This document shows positions 26,628 through 35,134 of a stretch of 64,000 nt of DNA, one piece after another. Numbering within the stretch: the first letter of the stretch is position 1; each line of letters begins with the position of its first letter. The notes under the pieces were generated by a model, which ran no database searches, had not been told where the DNA came from, and worked only from the letters and a program-made list of their open reading frames with translations. Made by a program: the position numbers and the translations under genes. The DNA comes from G963676655 sp963678305 (GTDB taxonomy: Bacteria; Verrucomicrobiota; Lentisphaeria; Victivallales; Victivallaceae): contig CAXXVV010000002.1 of the NCBI GenBank assembly GCA_963678305.2, positions 124,001 through 188,000 on the forward strand, in the 5' to 3' direction.

Positions 26628-27614
26628 TTATTTTATTATTTTTATCGGAAGCAGTCTAATTTCCGATTTGTCTTTACACCGCAGAAGTATGTCCACGGCC
26701 GCCTTACCCAATTCAATGTTCTGCTTTTCAAGAGTTATTGCATGTTCCAACGGTAAGCGTTCATGCTGTTCAACAATTCCTCCTATTTGTTTTTTTTCTA
26801 TTTCAGGGCCTAAAATTATTTTCAATTCATATGACAGATTCACACTGCTGCCGGCATCGCACAGAATAATTGCGTCCGCCTGGCTGTCCGCGATTTCCGC
26901 CGCGACCTGTCGCAGCGAGACGTCATTTACATAAATCTGTCTTAATCTCACCGCACTGCCGTTGACGGCATCGCGAATTCCTTTTAAACGGGAAAAGTAA
27001 ACTTTGCTGTCAAACTTACCGGCAACGACAATATCTTTAACCTTGCGTTTCATGAGAATTTCGGTCAACGCGGCAAAAGCCGCGGTATTTTCCTGCCCGA
27101 CAAAATTTGCTTTCAGCCCGGGAACCGGGATGTCTATAACCACAATATTGATTCCGTCATCGGCAAGTTTATGAGTAAAGTTTATAAAATCAATATTTGA
27201 TAAATCCATCGAAGATGAATTAATGATAAGGTTTACCAGTTTATTTTCTTTTATTGTTTTATAAAGGGTATTATAATTCGAGCAATGAACCGGAAGCAGC
27301 AGCAGGTTCAACTTGTTTTTCGTCAATTCCTCCTGGATTCCCGCCAGCAGGTAACTGTAGGCTTTATAAACCAAATGCGGCATGAGTACACCGACGCAGC
27401 TGCGATTGTTGCCCTGCTCCGCCACAAATATCCCGGAACCTTTCGTTCGTGTGAGAATTCCTTCAGCTTCAAGCTCGTCGAATGCCCGTTTCAAAGTCAC
27501 CTGACTGTATCCCAGTTCTTTGATCAGGGACCGGACAGGAGGCAAAGTGCTTCCGGGACTAAGGCTGTTGACTTTCTCCAAGACCTGCTCTTTAGCGTGT
27601 TGATATTTCAGCAT
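26628..27614 (-). CDS. GntR/LacI-type transcriptional regulator
   Basis: 328 aa. Residues about 1-70 are a GntR winged helix-turn-helix (PGSTLPPVRSLIKELGYSQVTLKRAF, LEAEGILTRTKGSGIFV); residues about 75-325 are a LacI-like sensor domain (CVGVLMPHLVYKAYSYLLAGIQEEL, LVNLIINSSS, INIVVIDIPVPG). A GGAGAAC is 8 nt before the ATG. It sits inside the operon it probably controls, downstream of three catabolic genes and directly before the pseudopilin. The repeats at 30399-30420 are a candidate site. Effector unknown. Confidence 0.88.
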   Translation of the reverse strand: MLKYQHAKEQVLEKVNSLSPGSTLPPVRSLIKELGYSQVTLKRAFDELEAEGILTRTKGSGIFVAEQGNNRSCVGVLMPHLVYKAYSYLLAGIQEELTKNKLNLLLLPVHCSNYNTLYKTIKENKLVNLIINSSSMDLSNIDFINFTHKLADDGINIVVIDIPVPGLKANFVGQENTAAFAALTEILMKRKVKDIVVAGKFDSKVYFSRLKGIRDAVNGSAVRLRQIYVNDVSLRQVAAEIADSQADAIILCDAGSSVNLSYELKIILGPEIEKKQIGGIVEQHERLPLEHAITLEKQNIELGKAAVDILLRCKDKSEIRLLPIKIIK

Positions 27615-27626
27615 CGTAATGTTCTC

Positions 27627-28664
27627 CTATACAAAATATGTCTCATAATCATTTGAACAAGGCGGCCCTTTTGTCAGGCTTAAGCAACCACGGGCCGGCT
27701 CCGCTACAATGGCGGTTGTAGTACATTCCTTTTCGTTGTTCCCTATTTTATGCCGACAGATTCCGCGGGGATACCGCGAGTGGTCGGCCAGACAGGCGAA
27801 AGCTTTGTCCCTGTCAAGTTCTTCCCGGTTAATATAAAGCAGTTCACGCAGCTTTTCATGCCGGTAACGGGAATTTTCTTTTTCAATTTGATCCGGGTAG
27901 TCCTCAAATGCAGCCGTATCACCGCCGACCGGGTGGTTGGCATGAGTTAAAATACCTTGTTCGGGATAGATAAAATTAATTCCACCGGCATTGAATTCAA
28001 TCGAAACGCTGTCCCCGTTCCGGTCGCTCAACAACAGATTTCCGGCTCCTTTTATGCCGTAAATGCCGGCCAGATCGACCATTTCCGTTACGCTGCCTGA
28101 AGCGAGGGCAAGCAGTCCGAACTGAACCATGCTCAACCCTTCATTCCCTCCCGATGATGACTTCAAGTCGTTTCTAAACAAAGTATTGCCGTTCGACCAC
28201 ATACCATATCCCAAAATCTCGCCCGGATAAGCCAGTACGAGAATTGTCGGACCATCGTTCAAACGCATGCGCAAAACAGTGTAATGTTTCAGACTCTCAA
28301 CATCCGTGTCTTTATTTTGGCCGGAAATAAAATTCCCGCATCCCGGTCCTTCCGGGGACGCCGCGAAAGAAGTGCAGTTTTCATTTACCGTTTCCACCGT
28401 CCGGGCTGAAAAATTATTTTTTTTCAGAACATCACAAATCCCGCGATAAATATCAAAAATATACGGCGCCCGCTTTTTGAACAGATTGACTACCCAAAGC
28501 TCCGGATCATTCCATTCAGTCCAGGCTTTTTGCAAATATATCGTATAATCCGGAAAATCCCTTAGCGTGGCGACGGCATACTGTCGACCGCATTCCACCG
28601 CGCTGCCGCTGAAAGCCCGCAATGGAATCTTATACTTGCCTTCAATAATATTGTCAGTACGCAT
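27627..28664 (-). CDS. C45 acyl-coenzyme A:6-APA acyltransferase-like (Ntn) hydrolase
   Basis: 345 aa from ATG 28664 (a TTG at 28685 is an alternative, closer to the GAGGAAG). Belongs to the peptidase C45/AAT family (PF03417), Ntn-hydrolases that cut or form amide bonds after autoproteolysis. The nucleophile appears as Cys97 in ENCTSFAAS, followed by GNFISGQNKDTD, equivalent to the family GQNxD segment, and by SGGNEGLSM and NLLLSDRNGDSVSIEF. The start overlaps the upstream dehydrogenase stop by 11 bp. The substrate is probably an amide-linked sugar acid or peptide, guessed from neighbours. Confidence 0.82.
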   Translation of the reverse strand: MRTDNIIEGKYKIPLRAFSGSAVECGRQYAVATLRDFPDYTIYLQKAWTEWNDPELWVVNLFKKRAPYIFDIYRGICDVLKKNNFSARTVETVNENCTSFAASPEGPGCGNFISGQNKDTDVESLKHYTVLRMRLNDGPTILVLAYPGEILGYGMWSNGNTLFRNDLKSSSGGNEGLSMVQFGLLALASGSVTEMVDLAGIYGIKGAGNLLLSDRNGDSVSIEFNAGGINFIYPEQGILTHANHPVGGDTAAFEDYPDQIEKENSRYRHEKLRELLYINREELDRDKAFACLADHSRYPRGICRHKIGNNEKECTTTAIVAEPARGCLSLTKGPPCSNDYETYFV

Positions 28665-29625
28665 ATTCGAGCATCGCTTCCTCAATAAATTTTTTCATCT
28701 GCATTGCCACATATTCCACCGCCAACTGCTGCGCCTCATAAGAAGCACCACCGATATGGGGCGTTATCAGCAGGTTATCATGTTTCTGCGCATATTTCAC
28801 CATTGGATGATTAGATATATCGTACCACTCTCCATCAATCACATCAACTCCGGCTCCGCCCAGAGTTCCGGCCGCGAGTCTTTCCAGTAAGGCCGCCTCA
28901 TCAATTATTGCGCCTCGACTGGTATTAATAATAATGGCGTCATTTTTCATTTTATCCATCTTTTCAGCATCAAAAAAACCGATATTCTGCCGGTCAAGAT
29001 GAATATGCAGCGAAATAACGTCTGAATTTTCAAGCAGCTTATCAAGGCTGACCTGACTGACACCGCGCGCAACTTTGACCAACGGGCAGGAGTCATACAC
29101 CATGACCCGCATTCCAAACGCCAAACCGTATCCGGCCACAATTTTCCCCAGACGGCCATACCCGATAATACCAAGTTTTTTACCGGAAAGCTGATGCCCG
29201 ATGAAATCATCGCGCCGCCACTCTCCCGCCCGCACAGACGCTGAACTCGCGGAAATATGGCGGATTAATGACAATAACAGCCCCCAGGTCAATTCGGCGG
29301 TAGAGCTGATCTTTTTTATAAAATCAGGATGTTGTCGCAGAGAAATTACCGTTATTCCCTTTTTCTGCAAATATGTCATGGGAAGGTGATCCGTTCCGGT
29401 CGAAGGAGTTGCGATGACTTTCAATCCGGGACAACGATCTATGATTTTCTTACTTAATTTTACTTTCAATGTGGCCAGATACGCATCATATTCCGGCAGT
29501 ATTTCAACTATAACTTTTTCACAAGGGGCTACAGTATCCACTTGCGCAAGACCGGACAAGCAGCTAGTCGTCATCTGTAAATGGGCCTCATTAAAAGCAT
29601 TTAAAATTTTCCATTTTTTATTCAT
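28654..29625 (-). CDS. D-isomer-specific 2-hydroxyacid dehydrogenase
   Basis: 323 aa from ATG 29625, chosen because GGAGGA lies 7 nt upstream; the frame is open further but without a ribosome site. NAD(P)-dependent dehydrogenase interconverting a D-2-hydroxyacid and a 2-keto acid. The Rossmann motif GYGRLG is at about 149-154, the catalytic Arg is in NTSRGAIIDE, and the catalytic His in ITPHIGGASYEA near the end. The start overlaps the aldolase stop by 8 bp. Partner of the keto-acid aldolase in a presumed sugar-acid route. Confidence 0.9.
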   Translation of the reverse strand: MNKKWKILNAFNEAHLQMTTSCLSGLAQVDTVAPCEKVIVEILPEYDAYLATLKVKLSKKIIDRCPGLKVIATPSTGTDHLPMTYLQKKGITVISLRQHPDFIKKISSTAELTWGLLLSLIRHISASSASVRAGEWRRDDFIGHQLSGKKLGIIGYGRLGKIVAGYGLAFGMRVMVYDSCPLVKVARGVSQVSLDKLLENSDVISLHIHLDRQNIGFFDAEKMDKMKNDAIIINTSRGAIIDEAALLERLAAGTLGGAGVDVIDGEWYDISNHPMVKYAQKHDNLLITPHIGGASYEAQQLAVEYVAMQMKKFIEEAMLEYAY

Positions 29626-30397
29626 GTAAATTCCTCCGGGGAACACAATGCGGAACTTTCTCCAGCCACAAATCGGTATCGCCATCATTCAACGCGGCCG
29701 CCATTTCGGGATAGAGGGCGGATCTTGCACTAATCACGGATGCCTGATATTTTTTCAGAATAGCGGATATTGATGCAACAGTCATATTTTTCTGCCCTTT
29801 CAACATCACATCAAACCCGGTGGCTATTACCATTGCTCCTGATTCAATCGCAAGCGGAATGGTTTCTAAATTCATGCCGCCGGTAATGAATAAAGGACAA
29901 AATCGAAATAACGGCTCTGAGCAGATCCGCCTGACGAGTGCCAAATCCGGCCCCGTAACTTTTACAAAATGGGCACCGGAAGCAACCAGATCGTAGGCCT
30001 CGTTCACTGTCGAGGCGCAAGGGATGAGTAAATGAGTATTTTTATATCGCTGGATTGTCGCAGACGAATATTTCAACATTGAAATAAAACCGTGGACATT
30101 CAATGCCGCCAGTTCTTCGAGCGTCAGTAATTGCGGGAAGTGCCGTTGTTGCGATCTTACAATATAATCATTATCTATGGTGCTGCCAATCATTATATGC
30201 AGATCGGGATAAGTCTTCCGAATCCATTGAACCATCTCTTTAAGATCCGTACGTCTCTGAGTGTATTCAACGACTTTGAAGCCTGCTTTCACACAAGCTT
30301 CAATCTGAATTTTCGCGTCCAAGCCGTCATTTACCAATATAGGAATAAAGGCTTGCTTATAGAATTCCTCATAGGTTATTTTAGGGTTTTCAGTCAT
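29618..30397 (-). CDS. KDPG/KHG-aldolase-like protein
   Basis: 259-aa TIM-barrel protein related to 2-keto-3-deoxy-6-phosphogluconate / 4-hydroxy-2-oxoglutarate aldolases (class I). GFKVVEYTQRR (about 39-49) holds the conserved Glu and Arg; LLIPCASTVNEA corresponds to the PGxxTPTE strand; FVKVTGPD (about 144) carries the likely Schiff-base Lys; FITGGMN is the phosphate-loop TGGI. Slightly longer than standard KDPG aldolase (about 210 aa) at both ends. First gene of the operon. No Shine-Dalgarno is evident before the ATG. Confidence 0.8.
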   Translation of the reverse strand: MTENPKITYEEFYKQAFIPILVNDGLDAKIQIEACVKAGFKVVEYTQRRTDLKEMVQWIRKTYPDLHIMIGSTIDNDYIVRSQQRHFPQLLTLEELAALNVHGFISMLKYSSATIQRYKNTHLLIPCASTVNEAYDLVASGAHFVKVTGPDLALVRRICSEPLFRFCPLFITGGMNLETIPLAIESGAMVIATGFDVMLKGQKNMTVASISAILKKYQASVISARSALYPEMAAALNDGDTDLWLEKVPHCVPRRNLHE

Positions 30398-30398
30398 T

Positions 30399-30420
30399 TT
30401 GTATCTATATTGTATCTATT
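30399..30420. promoter_or_regulatory. Tandem 11-bp repeats, candidate operator
   Basis: TTGTATCTATA and TTGTATCTATT lie head to tail directly upstream of the aldolase ATG and downstream of its promoter, one helical turn apart. A weaker TTGTATTTA follows at 30431. The position suits a repressor roadblock; the neighbouring GntR protein is the natural candidate. Confidence 0.4.
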
Positions 30421-30444
30421 TATTTTAATTTTGTATTTACTTTT

Positions 30445-30473
30445 ATTATATATTGTATTTGCAGCATTGTCAA
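30445..30473 (-). promoter_or_regulatory. Sigma-70 consensus promoter of the aldolase operon
   Basis: On the minus strand TTGACA (30473-30468), exactly 17 bp, TATAAT (30450-30445). Both hexamers match the consensus perfectly. It drives the gene at 30397 and probably the whole run down to 20281. Confidence 0.75.
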
Positions 30474-30838
30474 TAATCAGGATTATAAAATTTACAAAAA
30501 AACAAATAAATAAATTAAACGGAATGAACAGATTTCTGGGAATCATCAGGACAGAACTGAATCCAGAAGTAAAAAATATTATGACTCATGATAGGTATTC
30601 GCGTTTTTCTTTCGGAGCGTATTTATCGGCCAAACCGGGAATACGCCTGAAACGCTGTCTGAGATTCGCGCCATTTTCAGAAGATTAGTTTGCAGTTCAA
30701 CCCGATTGACTGCCCTGACCGCTATATTATGTTTGAGAGAGATAGTGACCGCCGAGCCGGCCGCTTCGCCATAAAATCGGCTGAAAGGCAGCGTCCGGCC
30801 AAAATCAAAAATCAGCCGGAATAGCTTTGAAATTACGT

Positions 30839-31846
30839 TTAAAGTTTGAACGATGAATTGTTTACCCAGGAGCAATGATTACAGCAGGGATTGTGTTGCT
30901 GTAACATTTCCTTGCGATATTTTTCCGACAGTTCATTGTTGAAGATGTCAATCAAATCACCCTGACGTACGTTTCCGGCTGAAAAATCATAGAAGTCGGT
31001 ACAGAAATTTACCTCCCCGGTGCTGGTTGCATGCAGATGCCGGAACGCGGCCAGACAATATTGTCCGGTCGAGCTGAAACCGTGCGGCAGATACTCAACC
31101 GGAATTTTGTAAAGACCGGATTCAAGGTTATGGTTGAATATTTTGAGCTGCCTGTCCAATTCAGTCAAATAATTTTGGACCGTTTCATTGGCCCATGTAT
31201 GAATCTTCGGGGCGGCCTGATTAAATTTTTCTTTCAACCACGCTTCGTATTCCAAACATTCCTGTCTGGTCAGATAAATCAATTTTTGCAGCAGGATTTG
31301 ATCCGGCTGCAGCGGTTCCAGCATTAACGGGACCTCCGGCAGTCGGTGAACATTTACCGGAGAAATGACTGATATAATGCGGACTGTCACCGGATAGCCC
31401 CGCAGTTTGGCGATATTCGCGGCAACCTTATCGAAGACTCCGGCGCCACGAACCTGGTCGTGCATTTCGCGATTGCCGTCCACCGAGACATAGATTACTT
31501 TGAACTGATTGCCGATGAGTTCCCGATACCGGTCAAGCAGCACGCCGTTGGTCACCAGACCAAGCGTAAAACCGTGTTGTTTCAAGCGGTTGACGATAAA
31601 TTCAAAATCAGGATAAACCAACGGTTCGCCGCCCCAAAGCAGGATATCCGGAGATATGACGCTTTTTTGACGGTAAGCGACAAGGGAGTCAATGACCTTG
31701 GACCATTCATCGAGCGTCAGTTCCGGAGTGTGGTCACCGGAAAAAAAGCCTTTATCCCCCCATTGACCACAAAAATAGCAACGCAAATTGCATTTTTTAG
31801 TCAATTGAAAGTGAACCAGCTCCAGTCTTTTTAGTGGTTTACGCAA
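30839..31846 (-). CDS. Radical SAM protein with SPASM-like C-terminus
   Basis: 335 aa. The motif C-x3-C-x2-C is at Cys19, Cys23 and Cys26 (KKCNLRCYFC), followed by LLWGGEPLVYPDF (GGEP, about 70) and VSVDGNREMHDQVRG, all typical of radical SAM enzymes. The C-terminus has further cysteines (GQYCLAAFRH, VNFCTDFYDF, NPCCNHCSW) as in SPASM auxiliary-cluster domains. Only a TTG start is available ahead of the first cysteine. It is the third gene after an alcohol dehydrogenase and sugar isomerase. SPASM proteins modify peptides or sugars; no precursor peptide gene is seen nearby, so a sugar or cyclitol substrate is my guess. Confidence 0.8.
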   Translation of the reverse strand: MRKPLKRLELVHFQLTKKCNLRCYFCGQWGDKGFFSGDHTPELTLDEWSKVIDSLVAYRQKSVISPDILLWGGEPLVYPDFEFIVNRLKQHGFTLGLVTNGVLLDRYRELIGNQFKVIYVSVDGNREMHDQVRGAGVFDKVAANIAKLRGYPVTVRIISVISPVNVHRLPEVPLMLEPLQPDQILLQKLIYLTRQECLEYEAWLKEKFNQAAPKIHTWANETVQNYLTELDRQLKIFNHNLESGLYKIPVEYLPHGFSSTGQYCLAAFRHLHATSTGEVNFCTDFYDFSAGNVRQGDLIDIFNNELSEKYRKEMLQQHNPCCNHCSWVNNSSFKL

Positions 31847-31870
31847 TTTTTGTCTTTATTTTTTTGAAAA

Positions 31871-32707
31871 TTATTTATTAATGTATTTCCGTAGAAAATC
31901 CACACTGCGGCGACAACCGGCTTCAACGTCTTCGACATTTTCATATTCGATCAACGCAGGCCCGGTATAATCCGTTATCGCCGCCATCAGCCGATCCCAA
32001 TCCATGTCGCTTTCACCACAGGCGGCAGGCAGAAAATGACCGCTTGGCAGCCTGACAAAATCTTTCAGGTGGACATAAGCCACCCGGTCCCTGATTTGCT
32101 TGTAAACATCTCCGGGATGCTCGATTCCCACCGCATACAGGTTTGCCGGGTCGAAATTTATTTTCATATTATCCGGCAGTTCATTCAGCATCTTTTTCAG
32201 AACGGATGGTTCGGACGACGTGCTGTAAAAATGCTCGACTCCGTCATCATAGCCATTGACGCCGCCATGTGTCTCGATGACCGGGACAATATTCGCCGCG
32301 GCAGCATAATCACCGACTTTTTTCAGACAATCGATCATCATATTCCAGCGTTCTCCGGTAATCTCGGCAACCGGAGAAAATCCGGCAAATATCCTGAGCC
32401 AGGTCGCGTTCAATCCGGCGCAAATATCGATTACCCTGAATACGTTTTGCATAGAGGTAATATTATCTTCTCTGACAGGCTGAGTAAAATCGCTGCCGGT
32501 GGATGTACAGCTCAATTCAATTTTATATCCGGCAAACAGTTCTTTTACCTTTGCAATCTGTTCCGAAGTCGCGGCAAGTTGCAGAAAGTCATTCGGGTGA
32601 CCGGCAATACTCAGCTCCAGCAAATCCAACCCCATCGCACTGGTAATTCGTAATTGTTCTTCCAACGGGGTTTCACGATACCCCCAGGCGGCATTTCCCA
32701 ATCGCAT
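31871..32707 (-). CDS. Sugar phosphate isomerase/epimerase (xylose-isomerase-like TIM barrel)
   Basis: 278 aa of the AP-endonuclease-2/xylose-isomerase-like family. Metal ligands expected in the family are visible as IVPVIETHGG (about 137-146), MKINFDPANLYAVG (about 179-192) and VAYVHLKDFVR (about 208-218), with a terminal ALIEYENVED. It isomerizes or epimerizes a sugar or inosose; the substrate is undetermined. Its ATG overlaps the upstream stop codon (TAATG), so translation is coupled to the dehydrogenase. Confidence 0.85.
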   Translation of the reverse strand: MRLGNAAWGYRETPLEEQLRITSAMGLDLLELSIAGHPNDFLQLAATSEQIAKVKELFAGYKIELSCTSTGSDFTQPVREDNITSMQNVFRVIDICAGLNATWLRIFAGFSPVAEITGERWNMMIDCLKKVGDYAAAANIVPVIETHGGVNGYDDGVEHFYSTSSEPSVLKKMLNELPDNMKINFDPANLYAVGIEHPGDVYKQIRDRVAYVHLKDFVRLPSGHFLPAACGESDMDWDRLMAAITDYTGPALIEYENVEDVEAGCRRSVDFLRKYINK

Positions 32708-33747
32708 TATTCCGCCCTCCAGTCAAACAACACTTTGAACACATCTTCGCCTTTGGCCTGTTTATACTGGTAGGCCTCGTGACATTTCGCCGCTGGCCAG
32801 GTTTCCACCGGCAGGTGCGACGTATCAAATTTTCCATCGCTCATCCAGGCAAGAATTTGTTCCTTGCAGCCGGGAGCCAAAGCGCAGCTCATGGTGATCT
32901 GGCAGTTCTTGACGAACCAGCGGTGCCACGAATCCAATACGATCGTTTCCGGGTAATCACCCTGTAAATGAATGTGCGCGACCGGTTCGTCGATATCCCA
33001 GCCGCCGTCTTTAATGTACTTGTGCAGGGTGCCGACGATATCGGAATTCCCGGTACATTCCATCAGTTTATCAACCTTTTTACCATTGGTTACTTCAATA
33101 ATTTGGGCAACTTCACTGCCGTCGGTCATGAACACATGATCCGCGTAATGTTTGGCGATGTCGCAGCGATGTTGAGAACGGTCAGTGCAGATGATCGTTG
33201 CCGAGGGGTTAAGAATCTTGAGAACCTGGATCGCGCTGATCCCGATCATCCCGGCACCGGTTACCAGAATCGTTTCATTTTCAACAAAATTAAAGCGTTT
33301 CGCCCCTTTGAGCGGCACGCAGGCCAGATAAGCCAAAACCGCATCGGCATCAGATACATTATCGGGGATTTTTACAATATAATCAAAACAGCCCGGCGCG
33401 GTTTCCCTGTTCTTGATAACGAGTCCGCTGTTGCCGCCCCAGGCCGCGCAAACATCGCCGAACTGCCGGCATTCATTGATCATTACCCGGTCGCCGACCT
33501 TTAAATCGGTTTTCGCGTCCGGCCCGATATCTTCGATGATTCCGACGTTTTCGTAGCCCGGCACCAGCGGGTACCAGCATTGTTCCGGATGCTGTTGTCC
33601 CCGCCATGTTTTCATGTCGGTGCCGCTGCTGATCGCGCTCATTGTGGTCCGGCAAACGATGCTGTCCGACGTCAATTCAGTTAATTCGATATCCCGGTAC
33701 GTCGCCTGGTACGGCCGTTCCATAACAATTGCTTTTGACTTTTTCAT
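32707..33747 (-). CDS. Zinc-dependent medium-chain alcohol dehydrogenase
   Basis: 346-aa MDR-family dehydrogenase, likely oxidizing a sugar alcohol or cyclitol hydroxyl with NAD(P). The N-terminal GroES-like domain includes PLVPGYENVGIIEDIG (about 57-72) and VGDRVMINE; the Rossmann domain starts at ILVTGAGMIGISAIQVL (about 160-176). The usual structural-zinc Cys cluster is missing, as in other sugar-type MDR members. First gene of a three-gene operon under a consensus promoter with operator motif, divergent from a GntR regulator. Confidence 0.85.
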   Translation of the reverse strand: MKKSKAIVMERPYQATYRDIELTELTSDSIVCRTTMSAISSGTDMKTWRGQQHPEQCWYPLVPGYENVGIIEDIGPDAKTDLKVGDRVMINECRQFGDVCAAWGGNSGLVIKNRETAPGCFDYIVKIPDNVSDADAVLAYLACVPLKGAKRFNFVENETILVTGAGMIGISAIQVLKILNPSATIICTDRSQHRCDIAKHYADHVFMTDGSEVAQIIEVTNGKKVDKLMECTGNSDIVGTLHKYIKDGGWDIDEPVAHIHLQGDYPETIVLDSWHRWFVKNCQITMSCALAPGCKEQILAWMSDGKFDTSHLPVETWPAAKCHEAYQYKQAKGEDVFKVLFDWRAE

Positions 33748-33776
33748 AATCTTTTAACCCACTTCCTGAATTTTGT

Positions 33777-33859
33777 TATATGGTATTATATATGGTTTTA
33801 ATTAAAATGTCAATGCTTTTTTCTCTGTAAATTTGCATAAAAAGGAATAATACCATATA
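33777..33859. promoter_or_regulatory. Divergent operator: 13-bp inverted motif in both promoters
   Basis: TATATGGTATTAT (33777-33789) recurs as its exact reverse complement ATAATACCATATA (33847-33859). Each overlaps the -10 of one of the two divergent promoters. A further TATATGGT half-site is at 33790-33797. Probable binding sites of the regulator encoded at 33906. Confidence 0.65.
33785..33813 (-). promoter_or_regulatory. Consensus promoter of dehydrogenase-isomerase-radical SAM operon
   Basis: Minus strand TTGACA (33813-33808), 17-bp spacer, TATAAT (33790-33785), about 40 bp before the ATG at 33747. Confidence 0.75.
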
Positions 33860-33861
33860 TT
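33833..33861 (+). promoter_or_regulatory. Promoter of the divergent GntR regulator
   Basis: TTGCAT (33833-33838), 17-bp spacer, TATATT (33856-33861); the -10 overlaps the right operator copy, which suggests autoregulation. Confidence 0.55.
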
Positions 33862-33905
33862 AATCCGTACGACGACTGGCACCAGGAGCGTACCGCAGCG
33901 ATATA

Positions 33906-35024
33906 ATGCTTTATAGTCAGCAAGGTATGTTACATAAGCGGTATATTCAATATGAATATCGGAATAGTATGTTGATAAAAAACAAACAAAATAAAATTGC
34001 AGAAGAGCTGGAACAAAGAATCGCTTCAGGTAAATACTCCGAGAAGTTGCCGAAAGCGCTGGAACTGGCAGTAGAGTTTGAGGTAAACTTCAAAACTCTG
34101 AATAAAGCGATCAGACAGCTGGTTGAAAAGAACCTGGTCTATCGCAAACCCGGTCGGGGAACTTTTATTGTTCAGGAACCGGCCAGGCTGGAAGACTCTC
34201 TGATCGAACTGCTCTTTGTCGGTTCTTCTGAAATGTCGGTTCACCCGTTTTACAGCGAGATGCAGCGCGGCATCCTGGATAGTCTGAAAGATACAGGTTT
34301 CAGGCTGGTTTTAACGATGCTGGAAGAGAATAGACGAATTGGGGGAGTCAAAGAAGTATATAGTGATTTCATTCCGTCGGCCGGCAAAATCTTAATTGGA
34401 ACCTGTAACGAAGAACAGATCAGAAAATTAAAAAGGCAAAAAGTACCGTTTGTCCTGGCGGGGACAAAAACGCTGGACCCTGAAATTATTTCGATATATA
34501 CGGATACAAGTTCAGCGATCATTGAGGCAATCGAATATCTCTATGCAGCCGGCCGGACAAAGATAGCGTATCTTGGCATTACTCAAAGCGAAGGCGAGCA
34601 CCTCCTCGATCTGGATAAGTTTCATACCTATATTGCCGCTGTCCAGAAGTACGGAAAACTGGATAGTGACCTGATTGAACATACTCCGCCACTGGCAAAA
34701 TTCAGCTATTCCGCCATGAAAAAAATCCTGAAGAGAAAACGGCCCGACGCGGTCATTGCCGCCTACGATCATATTGTTCCGGGAATCTATCGGGCCATAA
34801 CTGAAACCGGCCGGTCTATTCCAGAAGACATCAGCGTTGTAGGGATAGACGGCATAAATCCGAACGTAGATCCAGCATTGACAAGTATTCCGGTTGATCG
34901 TTACGCAATGGGCTACGAAGCCGGACAATTGCTAATTCAAATGATCCGCAACCCCGGCAAAAACAAACATAATTCTGCACGGCACATAGCCAAATTCGAT
35001 CCATCCACCGGAAGTTCTATCTAG
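33906..35024 (+). CDS. GntR/LacI-type transcriptional regulator
   Basis: 372 aa from ATG 33906. ATG 33969 (MLIKNKQNKIAEEL), where homology to GntR proteins begins, is an equally likely start; neither has a strong Shine-Dalgarno. The winged helix (LPKALELAVEFEVNFKTLNKAI, LVYRKPGRGTFIV) is followed by a LacI-type sensor (MQRGILDSLKDTGFRL, AAYDHIVPGIYRAI, VVGIDGINPNVDPALTSIPVDR). The C-terminus after LIQMIRNPG is short. Divergent from the dehydrogenase operon with shared operator motifs, so it likely controls both. Unlike the other three GntR genes it has no pseudopilin next to it. Confidence 0.87.
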   Translation: MLYSQQGMLHKRYIQYEYRNSMLIKNKQNKIAEELEQRIASGKYSEKLPKALELAVEFEVNFKTLNKAIRQLVEKNLVYRKPGRGTFIVQEPARLEDSLIELLFVGSSEMSVHPFYSEMQRGILDSLKDTGFRLVLTMLEENRRIGGVKEVYSDFIPSAGKILIGTCNEEQIRKLKRQKVPFVLAGTKTLDPEIISIYTDTSSAIIEAIEYLYAAGRTKIAYLGITQSEGEHLLDLDKFHTYIAAVQKYGKLDSDLIEHTPPLAKFSYSAMKKILKRKRPDAVIAAYDHIVPGIYRAITETGRSIPEDISVVGIDGINPNVDPALTSIPVDRYAMGYEAGQLLIQMIRNPGKNKHNSARHIAKFDPSTGSSI

Positions 35025-35134
35025 GTTAATTCCACCCGATTTCATTCAGTTTGACATTGTCTAATAGATATATCAGAGAATTAAAACAGGACATTACAAA
35101 GCCGTAAGGAATGAAAATTGAGTCTAAAAAAGAA

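Larger units (their letters stand above)
30398..30838. other. Intergenic region with promoter and a possible degraded coding stretch
   Basis: 441 bp. The part near 30400-30475 holds tandem repeats and the promoter of the aldolase operon. On the minus strand 30875-30579 a 98-codon frame with coding-like codon use (contains FDFGRTLPFSRFYGEAAG) follows the radical SAM gene; it resembles nothing I recognise and may be a gene remnant. No clear terminator for the radical SAM operon is visible. Confidence 0.4.

Noticed and set aside
30579..30875. 98-codon minus-strand frame after the radical SAM gene
   Set aside because: Codon use is coding-like but the start lies within the radical SAM gene, no motif is recognised and no ribosome site is seen. 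Mentioned as possible relic only.
35117..35126. Similarity of ATTGAGTCTA to the anticodon arm of tRNA-Leu, suggesting a larger tRNA copy at 35117-35151
   Set aside because: Order and spacing do not match the tRNA; only the 17-bp 3' end is a real match.
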